Assembly: GCF_023715605.1 (NCBI RefSeq)
Contig: NZ_JAMBOL010000002.1
Coordinates: 186,001 to 250,000, forward strand
Reading direction: 5' to 3'
Length of the DNA stretch: 64,000 bases
Origin: Halalkalibacter oceani
Lineage (GTDB): Bacteria > Bacillota > Bacilli > Bacillales > Bacillaceae_D
Shown here: piece after piece, positions 36,404 through 45,634 of the stretch
How the letters are laid out: the number at the start of each line of letters is the position of its first letter
Position numbering within the stretch: position 1 is the first letter of the stretch
Notes under the pieces: model-generated
The model's database searches: none
What the model saw: the letters and a program-made list of their open reading frames with translations, nothing else
What the model was told of the DNA's origin: nothing
Translations under genes and position numbers: made by a program

Positions 36404-38479
36404 ATGGCCGATTATTTAGTAATCGTGGAATCTCCCGCCAAAGCAAAGACCATTGGAAAGTATTTAGGTAAAAAATATATTGTAAAGGCTTCAATGGGAC
36501 ATGTTAGAGACTTACCGAAAAGTCAAATGGGAGTAGATGTTGAGAAAGGTTTTGAACCAAGGTATATTACCATTCGCGGAAAAGGCCCTGTATTAAAAGA
36601 GTTGAAATCAGCTGCCAAAAAAGTAAAACGAATTTACTTAGCGGCTGACCCTGATAGAGAGGGTGAAGCCATTGCCTGGCATTTGGCTCACAGTTTAAAT
36701 ATTGACGAAAATTCGGAATGCAGGGTTGTTTTTAATGAAATTACGAAGCAGGCAATAAAAGATGCCTTTAAAAATCCCCGCTCCATTAATATGGATCTCG
36801 TCGATGCCCAGCAGGCAAGACGGATTTTAGACCGGCTTGTCGGCTATAATATAAGTCCATTACTATGGAAGAAAGTGAAAAAAGGGTTAAGCGCGGGGCG
36901 TGTGCAATCAGTTGCCGTTAAAATGATTATTGAGCGTGAAAAAGAGATCAAAGCGTTTGTTCCGGAAGAATACTGGAGCATTCAGGCGCAGTTTTCACTT
37001 GAAAATGAGCCGTTTGAAGCAAGATTTTACGGAGTGGACGGGCAGAAGCAGGAGCTTGCTTCTGAGGAGGATGTCAACAACGTATTAGCGCGGCTGCAAT
37101 CCGATCAGTTTCAAGTGACATCCGTCAAGAAGAAGGAACGGAAACGAAATCCAGTCACCCCGTTCACGACGTCGTCGCTTCAACAGGAAGCGGCACGGAA
37201 ATTAAACTTCCGCGCCAAGAAAACGATGATGATCGCCCAGCAATTATATGAAGGGATTGATCTTGGCAAGAAAGAAGGGACAGTCGGGTTAATTACGTAT
37301 ATGCGTACCGATTCCACCCGGATTTCCGAGACGGCGCAGGCGGAGGCGAAGGAATACATTACGGCGACATACGGCGAGGAGTACAGCCGGAAAGAAAAGC
37401 GAGTCGTCAAAAAAGATAAAAAAGCCCAGGATGCGCATGAAGCGATCCGCCCAACATCGGTTTGGAAAGATCCGAAAGCGGTAAAGAGCTATTTATCACG
37501 AGACCAGTTCAGACTGTATAAGCTGATTTGGGAACGGATGGTTGCCAGTGAAATGGCACCGGCAATTATGGATACGATGACGGTCGACATCGAACAAAAC
37601 AATGTTCAATTCCGGGCAACAGGCTCGAAAGTGAAATTTGCCGGTTTCATGAAGGTGTACATCGAAGGCAATGATGACGGTAAGAAAGAAGAAGACCGCT
37701 TGCTGCCGAATTTGCAGGAAGGGCAATCGGTGAAAAAGCTTGAGATTGAACCGAATCAGCATTTTACCCAGCCGCCGCCGCGTTATACAGAGGCGCGTCT
37801 TGTCAAAACGATGGAGGAGCTTGGAATCGGGCGTCCATCCACCTATGCGCCGACGCTCGACACGATCCAAAAAAGAGGGTATGTCGCCTTGGAGGACAGA
37901 CGGTTCGTCCCGACCGAATTAGGTGAAATCGTGCTTGAGATGATCGTTGAATTTTTCCCGGAGATTCTCGATGTGGAATTTACGGCGAAGATGGAAAATG
38001 ATCTCGATTCCATCGAGGAAGGCAAGCAGCGCTGGATTTCAATTATTGATGAGTTTTACCAGGGATTTGAAAAGCGGCTGTCGCACGCCGAAGAAGAAAT
38101 GAAGGAAGTCGAAATCAAGGATGAGCCGGCCGGCGAGGATTGCGAGAAATGTGGACATGAAATGGTCTATAAAATGGGTCGTTTCGGAAAGTTCATGGCT
38201 TGCTCGAATTTCCCTGAGTGCCGGAACACGAAGGCGATCGTCAAAGAAATCGGGGTCAAATGTCCAACGTGTAAAGAAGGCAATGTCGTCGAGCGGAAAA
38301 GCAAAAAACGCCGCGTCTTTTACGGCTGCGACCGCTATCCGGAATGCGACTTTATTTCATGGGATAAGCCGATTGCCAGACCGTGTCCGAAATGCGGCAA
38401 AATGCTGGTGGAGAAGAAAACGAAAAACGGCGTCCATGTGGAATGCTCGGCTTGCGATTATAAAGAGGAAGCCAATTAG
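36404..38479 (+). CDS. topA: DNA topoisomerase I
   Basis: This type IA topoisomerase relaxes negative supercoils. It has 691 aa, the B. subtilis length. The Toprim domain shows [18 protein letters not shown] and [15 protein letters not shown]. The active-site Tyr is in [12 protein letters not shown] (about residue 299). Three C-terminal zinc-ribbon repeats are visible: CEKCGHEM...CSNFPEC, CPTCKEG...CDRYPEC and CPKCGKM...CSACDY. The ATG at 36404 follows GAGAGAGGGAGCTGCTTAC. The frame is open upstream to 36338 but without a site. Confidence 0.97.
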   Translation: MADYLVIVESPAKAKTIGKYLGKKYIVKASMGHVRDLPKSQMGVDVEKGFEPRYITIRGKGPVLKELKSAAKKVKRIYLAADPDREGEAIAWHLAHSLNIDENSECRVVFNEITKQAIKDAFKNPRSINMDLVDAQQARRILDRLVGYNISPLLWKKVKKGLSAGRVQSVAVKMIIEREKEIKAFVPEEYWSIQAQFSLENEPFEARFYGVDGQKQELASEEDVNNVLARLQSDQFQVTSVKKKERKRNPVTPFTTSSLQQEAARKLNFRAKKTMMIAQQLYEGIDLGKKEGTVGLITYMRTDSTRISETAQAEAKEYITATYGEEYSRKEKRVVKKDKKAQDAHEAIRPTSVWKDPKAVKSYLSRDQFRLYKLIWERMVASEMAPAIMDTMTVDIEQNNVQFRATGSKVKFAGFMKVYIEGNDDGKKEEDRLLPNLQEGQSVKKLEIEPNQHFTQPPPRYTEARLVKTMEELGIGRPSTYAPTLDTIQKRGYVALEDRRFVPTELGEIVLEMIVEFFPEILDVEFTAKMENDLDSIEEGKQRWISIIDEFYQGFEKRLSHAEEEMKEVEIKDEPAGEDCEKCGHEMVYKMGRFGKFMACSNFPECRNTKAIVKEIGVKCPTCKEGNVVERKSKKRRVFYGCDRYPECDFISWDKPIARPCPKCGKMLVEKKTKNGVHVECSACDYKEEAN

Positions 38480-38539
38480 CGTTTAGCATTCGGTGATCGC
38501 CTGCCTCGCGGACGTAAAAAAACATAAAAAGCAAAATAG

Positions 38540-38568
38540 TTGAAAAAAAGACCGGCTCGTATTATGAT
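38540..38568 (+). promoter_or_regulatory. Sigma-A promoter of trmFO-xerC-hslVU-codY
   Basis: TTGAAA (-35, 38540-38545) and TATGAT (-10, 38563-38568) are spaced by 17 bases. Transcription would begin near 38575, giving an 80-base leader ahead of trmFO that contains the hairpin at 38591-38613. Confidence 0.7.
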
Positions 38569-38590
38569 GGTAGTCGGATAAGAGACAATA

Positions 38591-38613
38591 GCCTTCACCT
38601 TTACGGTGAAGGC
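38591..38613 (+). promoter_or_regulatory. Hairpin in the trmFO 5' UTR
   Basis: GCCTTCACC (38591-38599) and GGTGAAGGC (38605-38613) form a perfect 9-bp stem with a 5-base loop, followed by ATTTCTACTGTTTG. It lies inside the leader between promoter and gene. It could be the topA terminator with a weak U-run, or an attenuator for trmFO. Confidence 0.5.
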
Positions 38614-38654
38614 ATTTCTACTGTTTGTAAAGCAAGTTGGAGGGATTAGACGAC

Positions 38655-39962
38655 GTGACACAACAACATGTAAACGTAATAGGAGCGGGGCTGGCCGGCA
38701 GTGAAGCGGCCTGGCAGCTGGCGAAACGCGGCATTCAGGTTCATCTTTATGAAATGCGCCCGGTGAAGCAGACGCCCGCCCATCATACAGATAAATTTGC
38801 CGAACTCGTTTGCAGCAATTCTTTACGTGGCAATTCATTAACAAATGCCGTCGGCGTGCTGAAGGAAGAAATGCGGCAGCTTGATTCCGTCATTATTCGT
38901 TCCGCCGATGACGCGTCCGTTCCGGCAGGAGGAGCGCTTGCTGTTGATCGCCATGAGTTTGCCGGAGCGGTAACCAAGCAGGTGAAGCACCATCCGAATG
39001 TAACGGTATTTACCCAAGAGGTGACCGCGATTCCGGAAGGGCCGACGATTATCGCGACAGGTCCATTAACGTCGCCTGGGCTTTCCGCTGAATTAAAAGC
39101 ATTAACGGGCGAGGAGTATTTATACTTTTATGATGCGGCAGCGCCCATAATTGAAACAGATTCCATTGATATGGACAAAGTCTATTTGAAATCGCGCTAC
39201 GACAAAGGGGAAGCGGCTTATGTAAACTGCCCGATGACCGAGGAAGAGTTCGATCGCTTTTATGAAGCGCTCATTTCAGCAGAAACGGTGCCGCTAAAAG
39301 AATTTGAAAAAGAAATCTTTTTTGAAGGCTGTATGCCGATTGAAGTCATGGCGAAGCGCGGACGGAAGACGATGCTTTTTGGGCCGATGAAACCGGTTGG
39401 ACTTGAACATCCGGAAACAGGAAAGCGTCCGTTCGCCGTCGTCCAGCTGAGACAGGATAATTCATCTGGAACGCTATACAACATTGTCGGCTTTCAGACA
39501 CATTTGAAATGGGGACCGCAGAAGGAAGTCATTCGCCTGATTCCCGGTTTGGAAAATGCGGAAATCGTGCGCTACGGCGTCATGCACCGCAATACGTTTA
39601 TTAATTCGCCTAATTTGCTTGAGCCGACTTATCAATACAGGAAGCGCGACGATTTATTTTTCGCCGGGCAAATCACTGGTGTCGAAGGCTATGTAGAATC
39701 GGCGGCGGCCGGATTAATTGCCGGGATCAACGCTGCGCGCTATGTCCAGCAGCAGGATTTACTGACATTTCCTGATGAAACGGTTATCGGCAGTATGGCC
39801 GGCTATATTACAACGGCCAACGCCAAAAATTTTCAGCCGATGAATGCGAATTTTGGTTTACTTCCGCCATTAGAGGTAAAAATTAAGAATAAACAGGAAC
39901 GATACGAGCAGCTGGCTAAGCGCGCATTGGGCACAATTCAGAATTTTGTGAAAAAAATGTAA
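38655..39962 (+). CDS. trmFO: Methylenetetrahydrofolate-tRNA-(uracil-54-C5)-methyltransferase TrmFO
   Basis: TrmFO makes ribothymidine-54 in the T-loop of tRNA using folate and FAD. It has 435 aa with the FAD-binding [19 protein letters not shown] at the N-terminus and conserved [32 protein letters not shown] and [20 protein letters not shown] motifs. The start is GTG at 38655 with TTGGAGGG 10 bases upstream. The TTG at 38637 in frame overlaps that site. It leads the trmFO-xerC-hslVU-codY series. Confidence 0.95.
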   Translation: MTQQHVNVIGAGLAGSEAAWQLAKRGIQVHLYEMRPVKQTPAHHTDKFAELVCSNSLRGNSLTNAVGVLKEEMRQLDSVIIRSADDASVPAGGALAVDRHEFAGAVTKQVKHHPNVTVFTQEVTAIPEGPTIIATGPLTSPGLSAELKALTGEEYLYFYDAAAPIIETDSIDMDKVYLKSRYDKGEAAYVNCPMTEEEFDRFYEALISAETVPLKEFEKEIFFEGCMPIEVMAKRGRKTMLFGPMKPVGLEHPETGKRPFAVVQLRQDNSSGTLYNIVGFQTHLKWGPQKEVIRLIPGLENAEIVRYGVMHRNTFINSPNLLEPTYQYRKRDDLFFAGQITGVEGYVESAAAGLIAGINAARYVQQQDLLTFPDETVIGSMAGYITTANAKNFQPMNANFGLLPPLEVKIKNKQERYEQLAKRALGTIQNFVKKM

Positions 39963-40028
39963 ACATCGTTGTCAGGGCTACTAAATCATGTTAGAATTTA
40001 GTAGCTCTAGAGGCGAGAGGGGTGTTTT

Positions 40029-40925
40029 GTGTTGGGAAAGCAGTCCTGGCTCGAGCAATTTGTCGTCTATTTGCAAATGGAAAAAAACAGCTCCTTACAT
40101 ACGATTCGGAGTTATAAGCGGGATATTGATGATTTTTATCAGTTTATGAAAGCAAGGGGTGTGCTGGACTTCCCCGCGGTGACAAGAGCTGATGTTCGCG
40201 CTTATTTAACGATGCTATATGAGAAGAACTATGCAAGAAAAACGGTATCACGGAAAATTTCTGCATTAAGAAGCCTCTATAATTTTCACATGCGTGAAAA
40301 GCGTGTGTCGGAGAATGTCTTTTCCACTGTATTCCTTCCCAAAAACGAAGGTCGGCTGCCGACTTTCCTCTATGAAGAAGAAATCCAGGAATTATTTTAT
40401 TCCTTACAGGGTAATGAGCCGCTCGATCAACGCGACCGTGCCTTGCTGGAACTGTTGTATGCGACTGGAATGCGCGTGAGTGAATGTGCAGGTCTCACCG
40501 TCCAGGATCTTGACCTGTCGATTGGTACGGTGCTTGTCCATGGGAAAGGACGGAAAGAACGCTATCTCCCTGTCGGTTCTTTCGCTCTTGAAGCGATTGA
40601 GCGCTATATGGAGGGTGGACGGAAGAAGCTGGAAAAAAGGACGTCGCCCGACGCGCTTTTTCTCAATTACAAAGGTGGTCAGCTGACGGACCGCAGCATT
40701 CGGACGATTGTTAAAAAACGGATGGAACAGGCCGCTCAGCATAAGCATTTGCGCCCGCATGACATCCGCCATTCCTTCGCGACTCATTTGCTTAATAATG
40801 GCGCTGATTTACGGGTTGTGCAAGAGCTGCTTGGTCATGAGCATCTGTCCACAACGCAAATGTACACGCATGTAACGAAGGAACGGTTGCGGCATGTCTA
40901 TCAGGCGCATCATCCTCGGGCTTAA
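40029..40925 (+). CDS. xerC: Tyrosine recombinase XerC (CodV)
   Basis: XerC is the site-specific recombinase that resolves chromosome dimers at dif with XerD. It has 298 aa. The N-terminal SAM-like domain (about residues 1-90) is followed by the catalytic domain with Arg149 in ATGMRVSEC, Lys in HGKGRKERYLP, His-x2-Arg in RPHDIRHSFATHLL, His in LLGHEHLSTTQ, and the nucleophile Tyr at about 279 in MYTHV. The start is GTG (or the next codon TTG) after GAGAGGGGTGTTTT. It is one of the four genes in the cod operon of B. subtilis. Confidence 0.95.
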   Translation: MLGKQSWLEQFVVYLQMEKNSSLHTIRSYKRDIDDFYQFMKARGVLDFPAVTRADVRAYLTMLYEKNYARKTVSRKISALRSLYNFHMREKRVSENVFSTVFLPKNEGRLPTFLYEEEIQELFYSLQGNEPLDQRDRALLELLYATGMRVSECAGLTVQDLDLSIGTVLVHGKGRKERYLPVGSFALEAIERYMEGGRKKLEKRTSPDALFLNYKGGQLTDRSIRTIVKKRMEQAAQHKHLRPHDIRHSFATHLLNNGADLRVVQELLGHEHLSTTQMYTHVTKERLRHVYQAHHPRA

Positions 40926-40949
40926 GTAAATAGAAGAAGGAGGAAGGAC

Positions 40950-41492
40950 ATGAGTCAATTCCATGCAACGACGATTTTTGCGATTCAGCACAACGGCTCC
41001 TGCGCGATGGCGGGTGACGGTCAGGTGACGTTTGGAAATGCTGTTGTGATGAAGCATACAGCGAGAAAAGTGCGGACGATTTATCAGGGAAAGGTGCTGG
41101 CGGGATTTGCTGGCTCAGTCGCTGATGCTTTTACGTTGTTTGAAAAATTCGAATCCAGGTTAGAAGAGTATAACGGGAATTTGCAGCGGGCCGCTGTGGA
41201 AGTTGCAAAAGAATGGCGAAGTGACAAAGTGCTAAGACGACTTGAAGCGATGCTGATTGTGATGAATCAAGATCATCTTCTGCTCGTTTCAGGAACGGGT
41301 GAAGTCATTGAGCCCGATGACGGCATTTTGGCGATCGGTTCTGGCGGGAACTATGCATTGGCGGCTGGACGCGCGCTAAAAAAGCATGCTCCAGCAATGT
41401 CCGCCAAGGAAATTGCCACTGCCGCGCTTGAGACAGCAGGTGACATCTGCGTCTACACAAATGACAACGTCGTCGTTGAAGAACTAAGCTGA
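40950..41492 (+). CDS. hslV: ATP-dependent protease peptidase subunit HslV (ClpQ/CodW), Ser-type N-terminus
   Basis: HslV is a proteasome-like peptidase assembled with HslU. It has 180 aa. The residue after the initiator Met is Ser (MSQFHATT), not the Thr used by most HslV. This is the same as in B. subtilis CodW, which uses an N-terminal serine. [24 protein letters not shown] and [18 protein letters not shown] are well conserved. The ATG follows AGAAGGAGGAAGGAC. hslU follows after 37 bases. Confidence 0.96.
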   Translation: MSQFHATTIFAIQHNGSCAMAGDGQVTFGNAVVMKHTARKVRTIYQGKVLAGFAGSVADAFTLFEKFESRLEEYNGNLQRAAVEVAKEWRSDKVLRRLEAMLIVMNQDHLLLVSGTGEVIEPDDGILAIGSGGNYALAAGRALKKHAPAMSAKEIATAALETAGDICVYTNDNVVVEELS

Positions 41493-41529
41493 GCCGAAAG
41501 CAATTAATTCCCAATGGAGAGTGATCGTT

Positions 41530-42924
41530 ATGAAAACAGCCCTTACCCCACGCGAAATTGTTGAACGTCTTAATCAATTTATCGTCGGACAGGAGCAGGC
41601 GAAAAAGTCGGTTGCCATTGCCCTCCGGAATCGCTATCGCCGCAGCTTGCTTGACGACAAAATAAAAGACGAAGTCACCCCGAAGAATATTTTAATGATT
41701 GGGCCAACTGGAGTTGGGAAAACGGAAATCGCCCGGCGGCTCGCCAAACTGGTCGGCGCTCCATTTGTCAAAGTGGAGGCCACGAAATTCACGGAAGTGG
41801 GCTATGTCGGTCGCGATGTCGAGTCGATGGTAAGAGACCTCGTCGAAACGAGCGTCCGCATCGTCAAGGCGGAAAAAATGGCTGCTGTCCGTTCCCAGGC
41901 AGAAGAGCAGGCGAATCAGCGGATCGTTGATTTGCTCGTCCCTTCGAAAAAAAAGCAGTCAACGTATAAGAATCCTTTTGAAATGTTGTTCGGCCAGCAG
42001 GAAGCAGAGCAGCCTGTTGAACAGGAGTCATCGCAGGAAAACACGAGAGAGCAGCAGCGTCGTCAGCTCGCTCACCAGCTTGCCTTAGGGGAGCTGGAGG
42101 ATCGGATGGTGACGATCGAGGTGGAAGAGCAGTCGCAAAGCTTTATGGATATGTTTCAAGGAGCCGGCATGGAACAGATGGGAATGAACATGCAGGAAAT
42201 GCTTGGCGGGATGCTGCCGAAGAAGCGCAAAAAAAGACGGCTGCCGATCTCCGACGCGCGTAAAGTGCTGACGGAAGAAGAAGCACAGAAGCTGATTGAC
42301 ATGGATGAGGTGACGCAGGAGGCTGTCGACAAAGCCGAACAGCTCGGTATCATCTTCATTGATGAAATTGATAAGGTCGTCGGCAAAGGTCAGCAATCAG
42401 CTGATGTTTCACGCGAGGGCGTTCAGCGCGACATCCTTCCCATTGTCGAAGGCTCGACGATCGTGACTAAATACGGCCCGGTGAAAACGGATCATATTCT
42501 TTTTATCGGGGCGGGGGCCTTTCATATCGCCAAGCCATCTGATTTGATTCCGGAGCTTCAGGGCCGCTTTCCAATCCGGGTCGAGCTGGCGAATCTAACA
42601 GTTGATGATTTTGTCCGGATTATGGTCGAGCCAAATAATGCGCTCATCAAGCAATATTGTGCGCTTCTTGAAACAGAAGGTATAAAAATCAAATTTTCTG
42701 ACGAAGCTGTTCGTAAGATTGCGACTATTGCTACAGAGGTTAACCAGGAGACGGAAAATATCGGCGCGAGACGGTTGCATACGCTGCTAGAACGCCTGCT
42801 GGAGGATTTATCGTTCGAAGCTCCTGATATTACGTTGGAAGAAATCGTGATCACACCAGAATACGTCGACGAAAAACTAGTATCTATTGCCAAGAATCGA
42901 GATTTAAGTCAATACATTTTGTAA
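41530..42924 (+). CDS. hslU: ATP-dependent protease ATPase subunit HslU (ClpY)
   Basis: HslU is the AAA+ unfoldase that feeds substrates to HslV. It has 464 aa. Walker [18 protein letters not shown] (about residue 56) and Walker [11 protein letters not shown] (about 275) flank the charged, variable I domain (about 105-245). The pore motif lies in [18 protein letters not shown]. Sensor-2 [19 protein letters not shown] is near the C-terminus. The ATG at 41530 follows GGAGAGTGATCGTT. The upstream GTG at 41521 overlaps that site. Confidence 0.96.
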   Translation: MKTALTPREIVERLNQFIVGQEQAKKSVAIALRNRYRRSLLDDKIKDEVTPKNILMIGPTGVGKTEIARRLAKLVGAPFVKVEATKFTEVGYVGRDVESMVRDLVETSVRIVKAEKMAAVRSQAEEQANQRIVDLLVPSKKKQSTYKNPFEMLFGQQEAEQPVEQESSQENTREQQRRQLAHQLALGELEDRMVTIEVEEQSQSFMDMFQGAGMEQMGMNMQEMLGGMLPKKRKKRRLPISDARKVLTEEEAQKLIDMDEVTQEAVDKAEQLGIIFIDEIDKVVGKGQQSADVSREGVQRDILPIVEGSTIVTKYGPVKTDHILFIGAGAFHIAKPSDLIPELQGRFPIRVELANLTVDDFVRIMVEPNNALIKQYCALLETEGIKIKFSDEAVRKIATIATEVNQETENIGARRLHTLLERLLEDLSFEAPDITLEEIVITPEYVDEKLVSIAKNRDLSQYIL

Positions 42925-42947
42925 ACAAATAGGAGGAGAGAACAAAA

Positions 42948-43727
42948 ATGAATTTATTATCAAGGACAAGGAAAATCAACGAAATGTTACAAAAGTCAGG
43001 AGGGCAGCACGTCAGCTTCCGGGCGATGGCGGAGACGCTTCGCGATACGATTAGCTGCAATATTTTCGTGCTTAGCAGACGCGGGAAAGTGCTCGGCTAT
43101 GCGATTAAGCAGGAAATTGAAAATGAGCGTATGAAAAAGATGCTTGAAGACAGACGCTTTCCGGAAGAGTACACAGACAATCTCTTTAAAATTGAAGAAA
43201 CTTCTGCGAATTTGGATATCGACAGTGAATTCACGGCGTTTCCTGTTGAAAATAAAGACCTGTTTCAAAGCGGCTTAACGACAATTGTGCCGATTCAAGG
43301 CGGAGGCCAGCGTCTTGGTACGTTAATCCTGGCGCGCTTGCATGAGTCTTTCAGCGATGATGACTTAATCCTTGCTGAATATGGAGCAACGGTAGTCGGG
43401 ATTGAAATTTTGCATGAGAAAACCCAGGAAATTGAAGAGGAAGCGAGAAGCAAGGCGGTTGTGCAAATGGCGATCAGCTCGCTTTCATACAGCGAATTGG
43501 AGGCTGTTGAGCATATTTTCCACGAGCTGGATGGCAAGGAAGGCTTACTTGTTGCCAGTAAAATTGCCGATCGCGTCGGCATCACCCGCTCGGTAATCGT
43601 TAACGCTCTCCGCAAGCTGGAAAGCGCCGGTGTGATTGAATCCCGCTCTCTTGGCATGAAAGGAACCTATATCAAAGTATTAAATGATAAGTTCCTCCTG
43701 GAGCTTGAAAAGTTAAAAGCAAAATAA
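42948..43727 (+). CDS. codY: GTP- and branched-chain-amino-acid-sensing repressor CodY
   Basis: CodY is the global nutritional regulator of low-GC Gram-positive bacteria. It has 259 aa. The N-terminal GAF domain (about residues 1-155), which binds isoleucine/valine, begins [14 protein letters not shown]. The C-terminal winged helix has [40 protein letters not shown] (helix-turn-helix at about 205-225). The ATG follows AGGAGGAGAGAACAAAA. A strong terminator follows, then the flagellar operon, a known CodY target in B. subtilis. Confidence 0.97.
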   Translation: MNLLSRTRKINEMLQKSGGQHVSFRAMAETLRDTISCNIFVLSRRGKVLGYAIKQEIENERMKKMLEDRRFPEEYTDNLFKIEETSANLDIDSEFTAFPVENKDLFQSGLTTIVPIQGGGQRLGTLILARLHESFSDDDLILAEYGATVVGIEILHEKTQEIEEEARSKAVVQMAISSLSYSELEAVEHIFHELDGKEGLLVASKIADRVGITRSVIVNALRKLESAGVIESRSLGMKGTYIKVLNDKFLLELEKLKAK

Positions 43728-43745
43728 GAGAAAGAAGAGTATACG

Positions 43746-43768
43746 GCAAAAGCGGAATTTGCTTTTGC
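43746..43768 (+). repeat. Short inverted repeat after codY
   Basis: GCAAAAGC (43746-43753) and GCTTTTGC (43761-43768) form an 8-bp stem 19 bases after the codY stop. It has no T-run of its own. The main terminator is at 43875-43923. Confidence 0.4.
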
Positions 43769-43874
43769 GCAAGGCTTGTCATCCCGGAGCGCTTTCGGAA
43801 CGGTCGAAAAGTTTCCGAACAGCAAAACAGGAAGCGTCATTATTAAGAACGTGGCGGTTCCGCTCCTTGCTTAG

Positions 43875-43923
43875 AGGCACGAGCAAAAGGTAAAAAAACA
43901 ACCTTTTGACCGTGCCTTTTTTT
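43875..43923 (+). terminator. Terminator of the codY operon
   Basis: AGGCACGAGCAAAAGGT (43875-43891) pairs with ACCTTTTGACCGTGCCT (43901-43917), with a minor mismatch and an A-rich loop, followed by a run of seven T residues. The loop and loop-proximal stem nearly repeat the sucD hairpin at 35295. Confidence 0.85.
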
Positions 43924-44394
43924 GTATTCAGTTTGAAACGAGTTGTCACTGTTATCATCAGGATGAGGCGCAATGACTGAAAGGGGACAGAACAAAGAAG
44001 GCGAAATGGATGATTTTCGCAATTTTATAGGATTTTTTGGCAGATTTTTTCTGTATTGTATAGCCTGAACGTAACAAATATGATACAAATATTACATCGC
44101 TGTTAAAACAGTGGTTTTTTTGTTGTATTTTGTTCGTTATCTAAAAATTCATATAAGTTCTTGCTAAAATAGTGCGTTTGTGTCGGTATTTGTACTATAA
44201 TGTAGATTATGGCTGATAGTTTTTGTATAGTTTTGCGACAAAAGTCCACAATTCTCTCTAGTTCTTTTATATCGAATTTCCTATTATTACAAACGGTATT
44301 AGACTTTTCCTGTGACTTTGTTTACAATTTCATTGAGAGCTTATGTGAAAATATGAATAATTCTATAAGATACTGTCGAAAGGTGGAATAATAG
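43924..44394. other. AT-rich intergenic region upstream of the flagellar operon
   Basis: These 471 bases hold no convincing gene. They are markedly more A/T-rich than their surroundings, with T-runs near 44105-44120. A perfect TATAAT stands at 44196-44201 but has no good -35 at 17 bases. A sigma-D-like pair, TAAA (44165-44168) and GTCGGTAT (44182-44189; consensus GCCGATAT), is separated by 13 bases. In B. subtilis the fla/che operon has both sigma-A and sigma-D promoters and CodY/DegU control here. No clear CodY box was found by eye. Confidence 0.5.
44165..44201 (+). promoter_or_regulatory. Candidate promoter region of the fla/che operon
   Basis: A sigma-D-like element (TAAA, 13 bases, GTCGGTAT, 6 of 8 matches) overlaps the upstream part of a perfect sigma-A -10 TATAAT (44196-44201). 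The two would compete or cooperate. Transcription would begin roughly 195 bases before flgB. Neither is certain. Confidence 0.35.
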
Positions 44395-44793
44395 ATGGAT
44401 CTTTTTGGGGGCTCGACGTTCAGAGTGCTTGAGCGCGGGCTTGATGGAGCTCAGTTAAGACAAAATGCAATTTCGCAAAACATCGCCAACGTCGACACAC
44501 CTTATTACAAGGCGAAGGATGTTTCTTTTAAGGAGACATTGCAGCAGGCGATGAATGAACCGAAACTAAAGGCTTATCGAACGAATGAAAAGCATCTTGA
44601 ATTCTCTTCGACAAGCACGGGGCCTGTCATTGAGACAACACGAAATACGATGTACAACCATAACCAGAATAATGTCGATATTGATCTGGAAATGGCGGAA
44701 TTGGCGAAAAACCAAATTTATTACAATGCTCTAATCGACAGAATGAATGGCCGCTTCTCAAGCTTGCAAACTGTCATCAGAGGAGGAAGTTAA
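44395..44793 (+). CDS. flgB: Flagellar basal-body rod protein FlgB
   Basis: FlgB is a proximal rod subunit. It has 132 aa with LRQNAISQNIANVDTPYYKAKDVSF near the N-terminus (the rod/hook family ANVDTP signature) and a C-terminal helix that would pair with it in the assembled rod. The ATG follows GAAAGGTGGAATAATAG. It is the first gene of the flagellar operon, two bases before flgC. Confidence 0.96.
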   Translation: MDLFGGSTFRVLERGLDGAQLRQNAISQNIANVDTPYYKAKDVSFKETLQQAMNEPKLKAYRTNEKHLEFSSTSTGPVIETTRNTMYNHNQNNVDIDLEMAELAKNQIYYNALIDRMNGRFSSLQTVIRGGS

Positions 44794-44795
44794 TC

Positions 44796-45257
44796 ATGAG
44801 TATATTTCACGGCCTTAATACGAGCGCCTCAGCTTTGACCTCACAGCGGCTGCGTATGGATGTCATTTCGGCCAATATGGCAAATGCTGAATCAACGAGA
44901 GCGAGAATGGTAGATGGGGAATGGGAGCCGTACCGGCGGAAGATGGTCGTCATGCAGCCGAATGAAAAACAGCCATTCTCGGCTTTTTTGCACCAGGCGA
45001 TGGGGCGTTCGACAAATTCCGAAGTCGGCAATGGGGTAAAGGTCTCTGCTATTGTCGATGACCAGACGCCGTTTAAGGAAATGTATGATCCGGAGCATCC
45101 CGATGCCAACGAAGAAGGATACGTTCAACTGCCAAATGTTGATCCGCTCAGGGAAATGGTCGATTTGATGAGTGCGACACGGTCTTATGAAGCGAATGTG
45201 ACCACGTTGAACGCCTCAAAAAACATGCTGCTTAAAGCACTGGAAATTGGAAGATAG
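44796..45257 (+). CDS. flgC: Flagellar basal-body rod protein FlgC
   Basis: FlgC is a proximal rod subunit. It has 153 aa. SASALTSQRLRMDVISANMANAESTRA is the rod family N-terminus, and the C-terminal part ends MVDLMSATRSYEANVTTLNASKNMLLKALEIGR, the hallmark helix. The ATG follows AGAGGAGGAAGTTAATC. Confidence 0.97.
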   Translation: MSIFHGLNTSASALTSQRLRMDVISANMANAESTRARMVDGEWEPYRRKMVVMQPNEKQPFSAFLHQAMGRSTNSEVGNGVKVSAIVDDQTPFKEMYDPEHPDANEEGYVQLPNVDPLREMVDLMSATRSYEANVTTLNASKNMLLKALEIGR

Positions 45258-45269
45258 GAGGGATAAAAG

Positions 45270-45578
45270 TTGGATATTAAAATAGGACAATCGCCATTTG
45301 TCATTCAAAGCGGGTTGCATACTCAAAATGGCCAGAGAATGTCAGCAGGGGAAGCCCACCAGTCTTTTAAAACGGCTTTGAATGAAGCGATTGAGAATGT
45401 GAACAGCCTGCAACAAGAATCTGCGCAAAAAACGGAAAAGCTGGCAAGCGGTGAAATCGATGATCTTCATGATGTGATGATTACGGGTCAAAAAGCAAGT
45501 ATTACGTTACAAGCAACGGTAGAGGTTCGGAATAAAGTGATTGAAGCATACCAAGAAATTATGAGAATGCAAGTGTAA
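45270..45578 (+). CDS. fliE: Flagellar hook-basal body protein FliE
   Basis: FliE joins the MS ring to the rod. It has 102 aa, with SFKTALNEAIENVNSLQQ and the C-terminal DDLHDVMITGQKASITLQATVEVRNKVIEAYQEIMRMQV, the typical family pattern. The start codon is TTG, with AGGAGGGATAAAAG upstream. It is followed after 56 bases by fliF. Confidence 0.95.
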   Translation: MDIKIGQSPFVIQSGLHTQNGQRMSAGEAHQSFKTALNEAIENVNSLQQESAQKTEKLASGEIDDLHDVMITGQKASITLQATVEVRNKVIEAYQEIMRMQV

Positions 45579-45634
45579 TGCTGTGTACTTGTTCTGTTTT
45601 AGTCTCACGGTAGTTGTTGGATGTAGGAGGGCAC

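Noticed and set aside
44209-44391. 60-codon frame just upstream of flgB (MADSFCIV...)
   Set aside because: No ribosome-binding site, AT-rich codons and no family resemblance. It could only be a leaderless product, for which there is no evidence.
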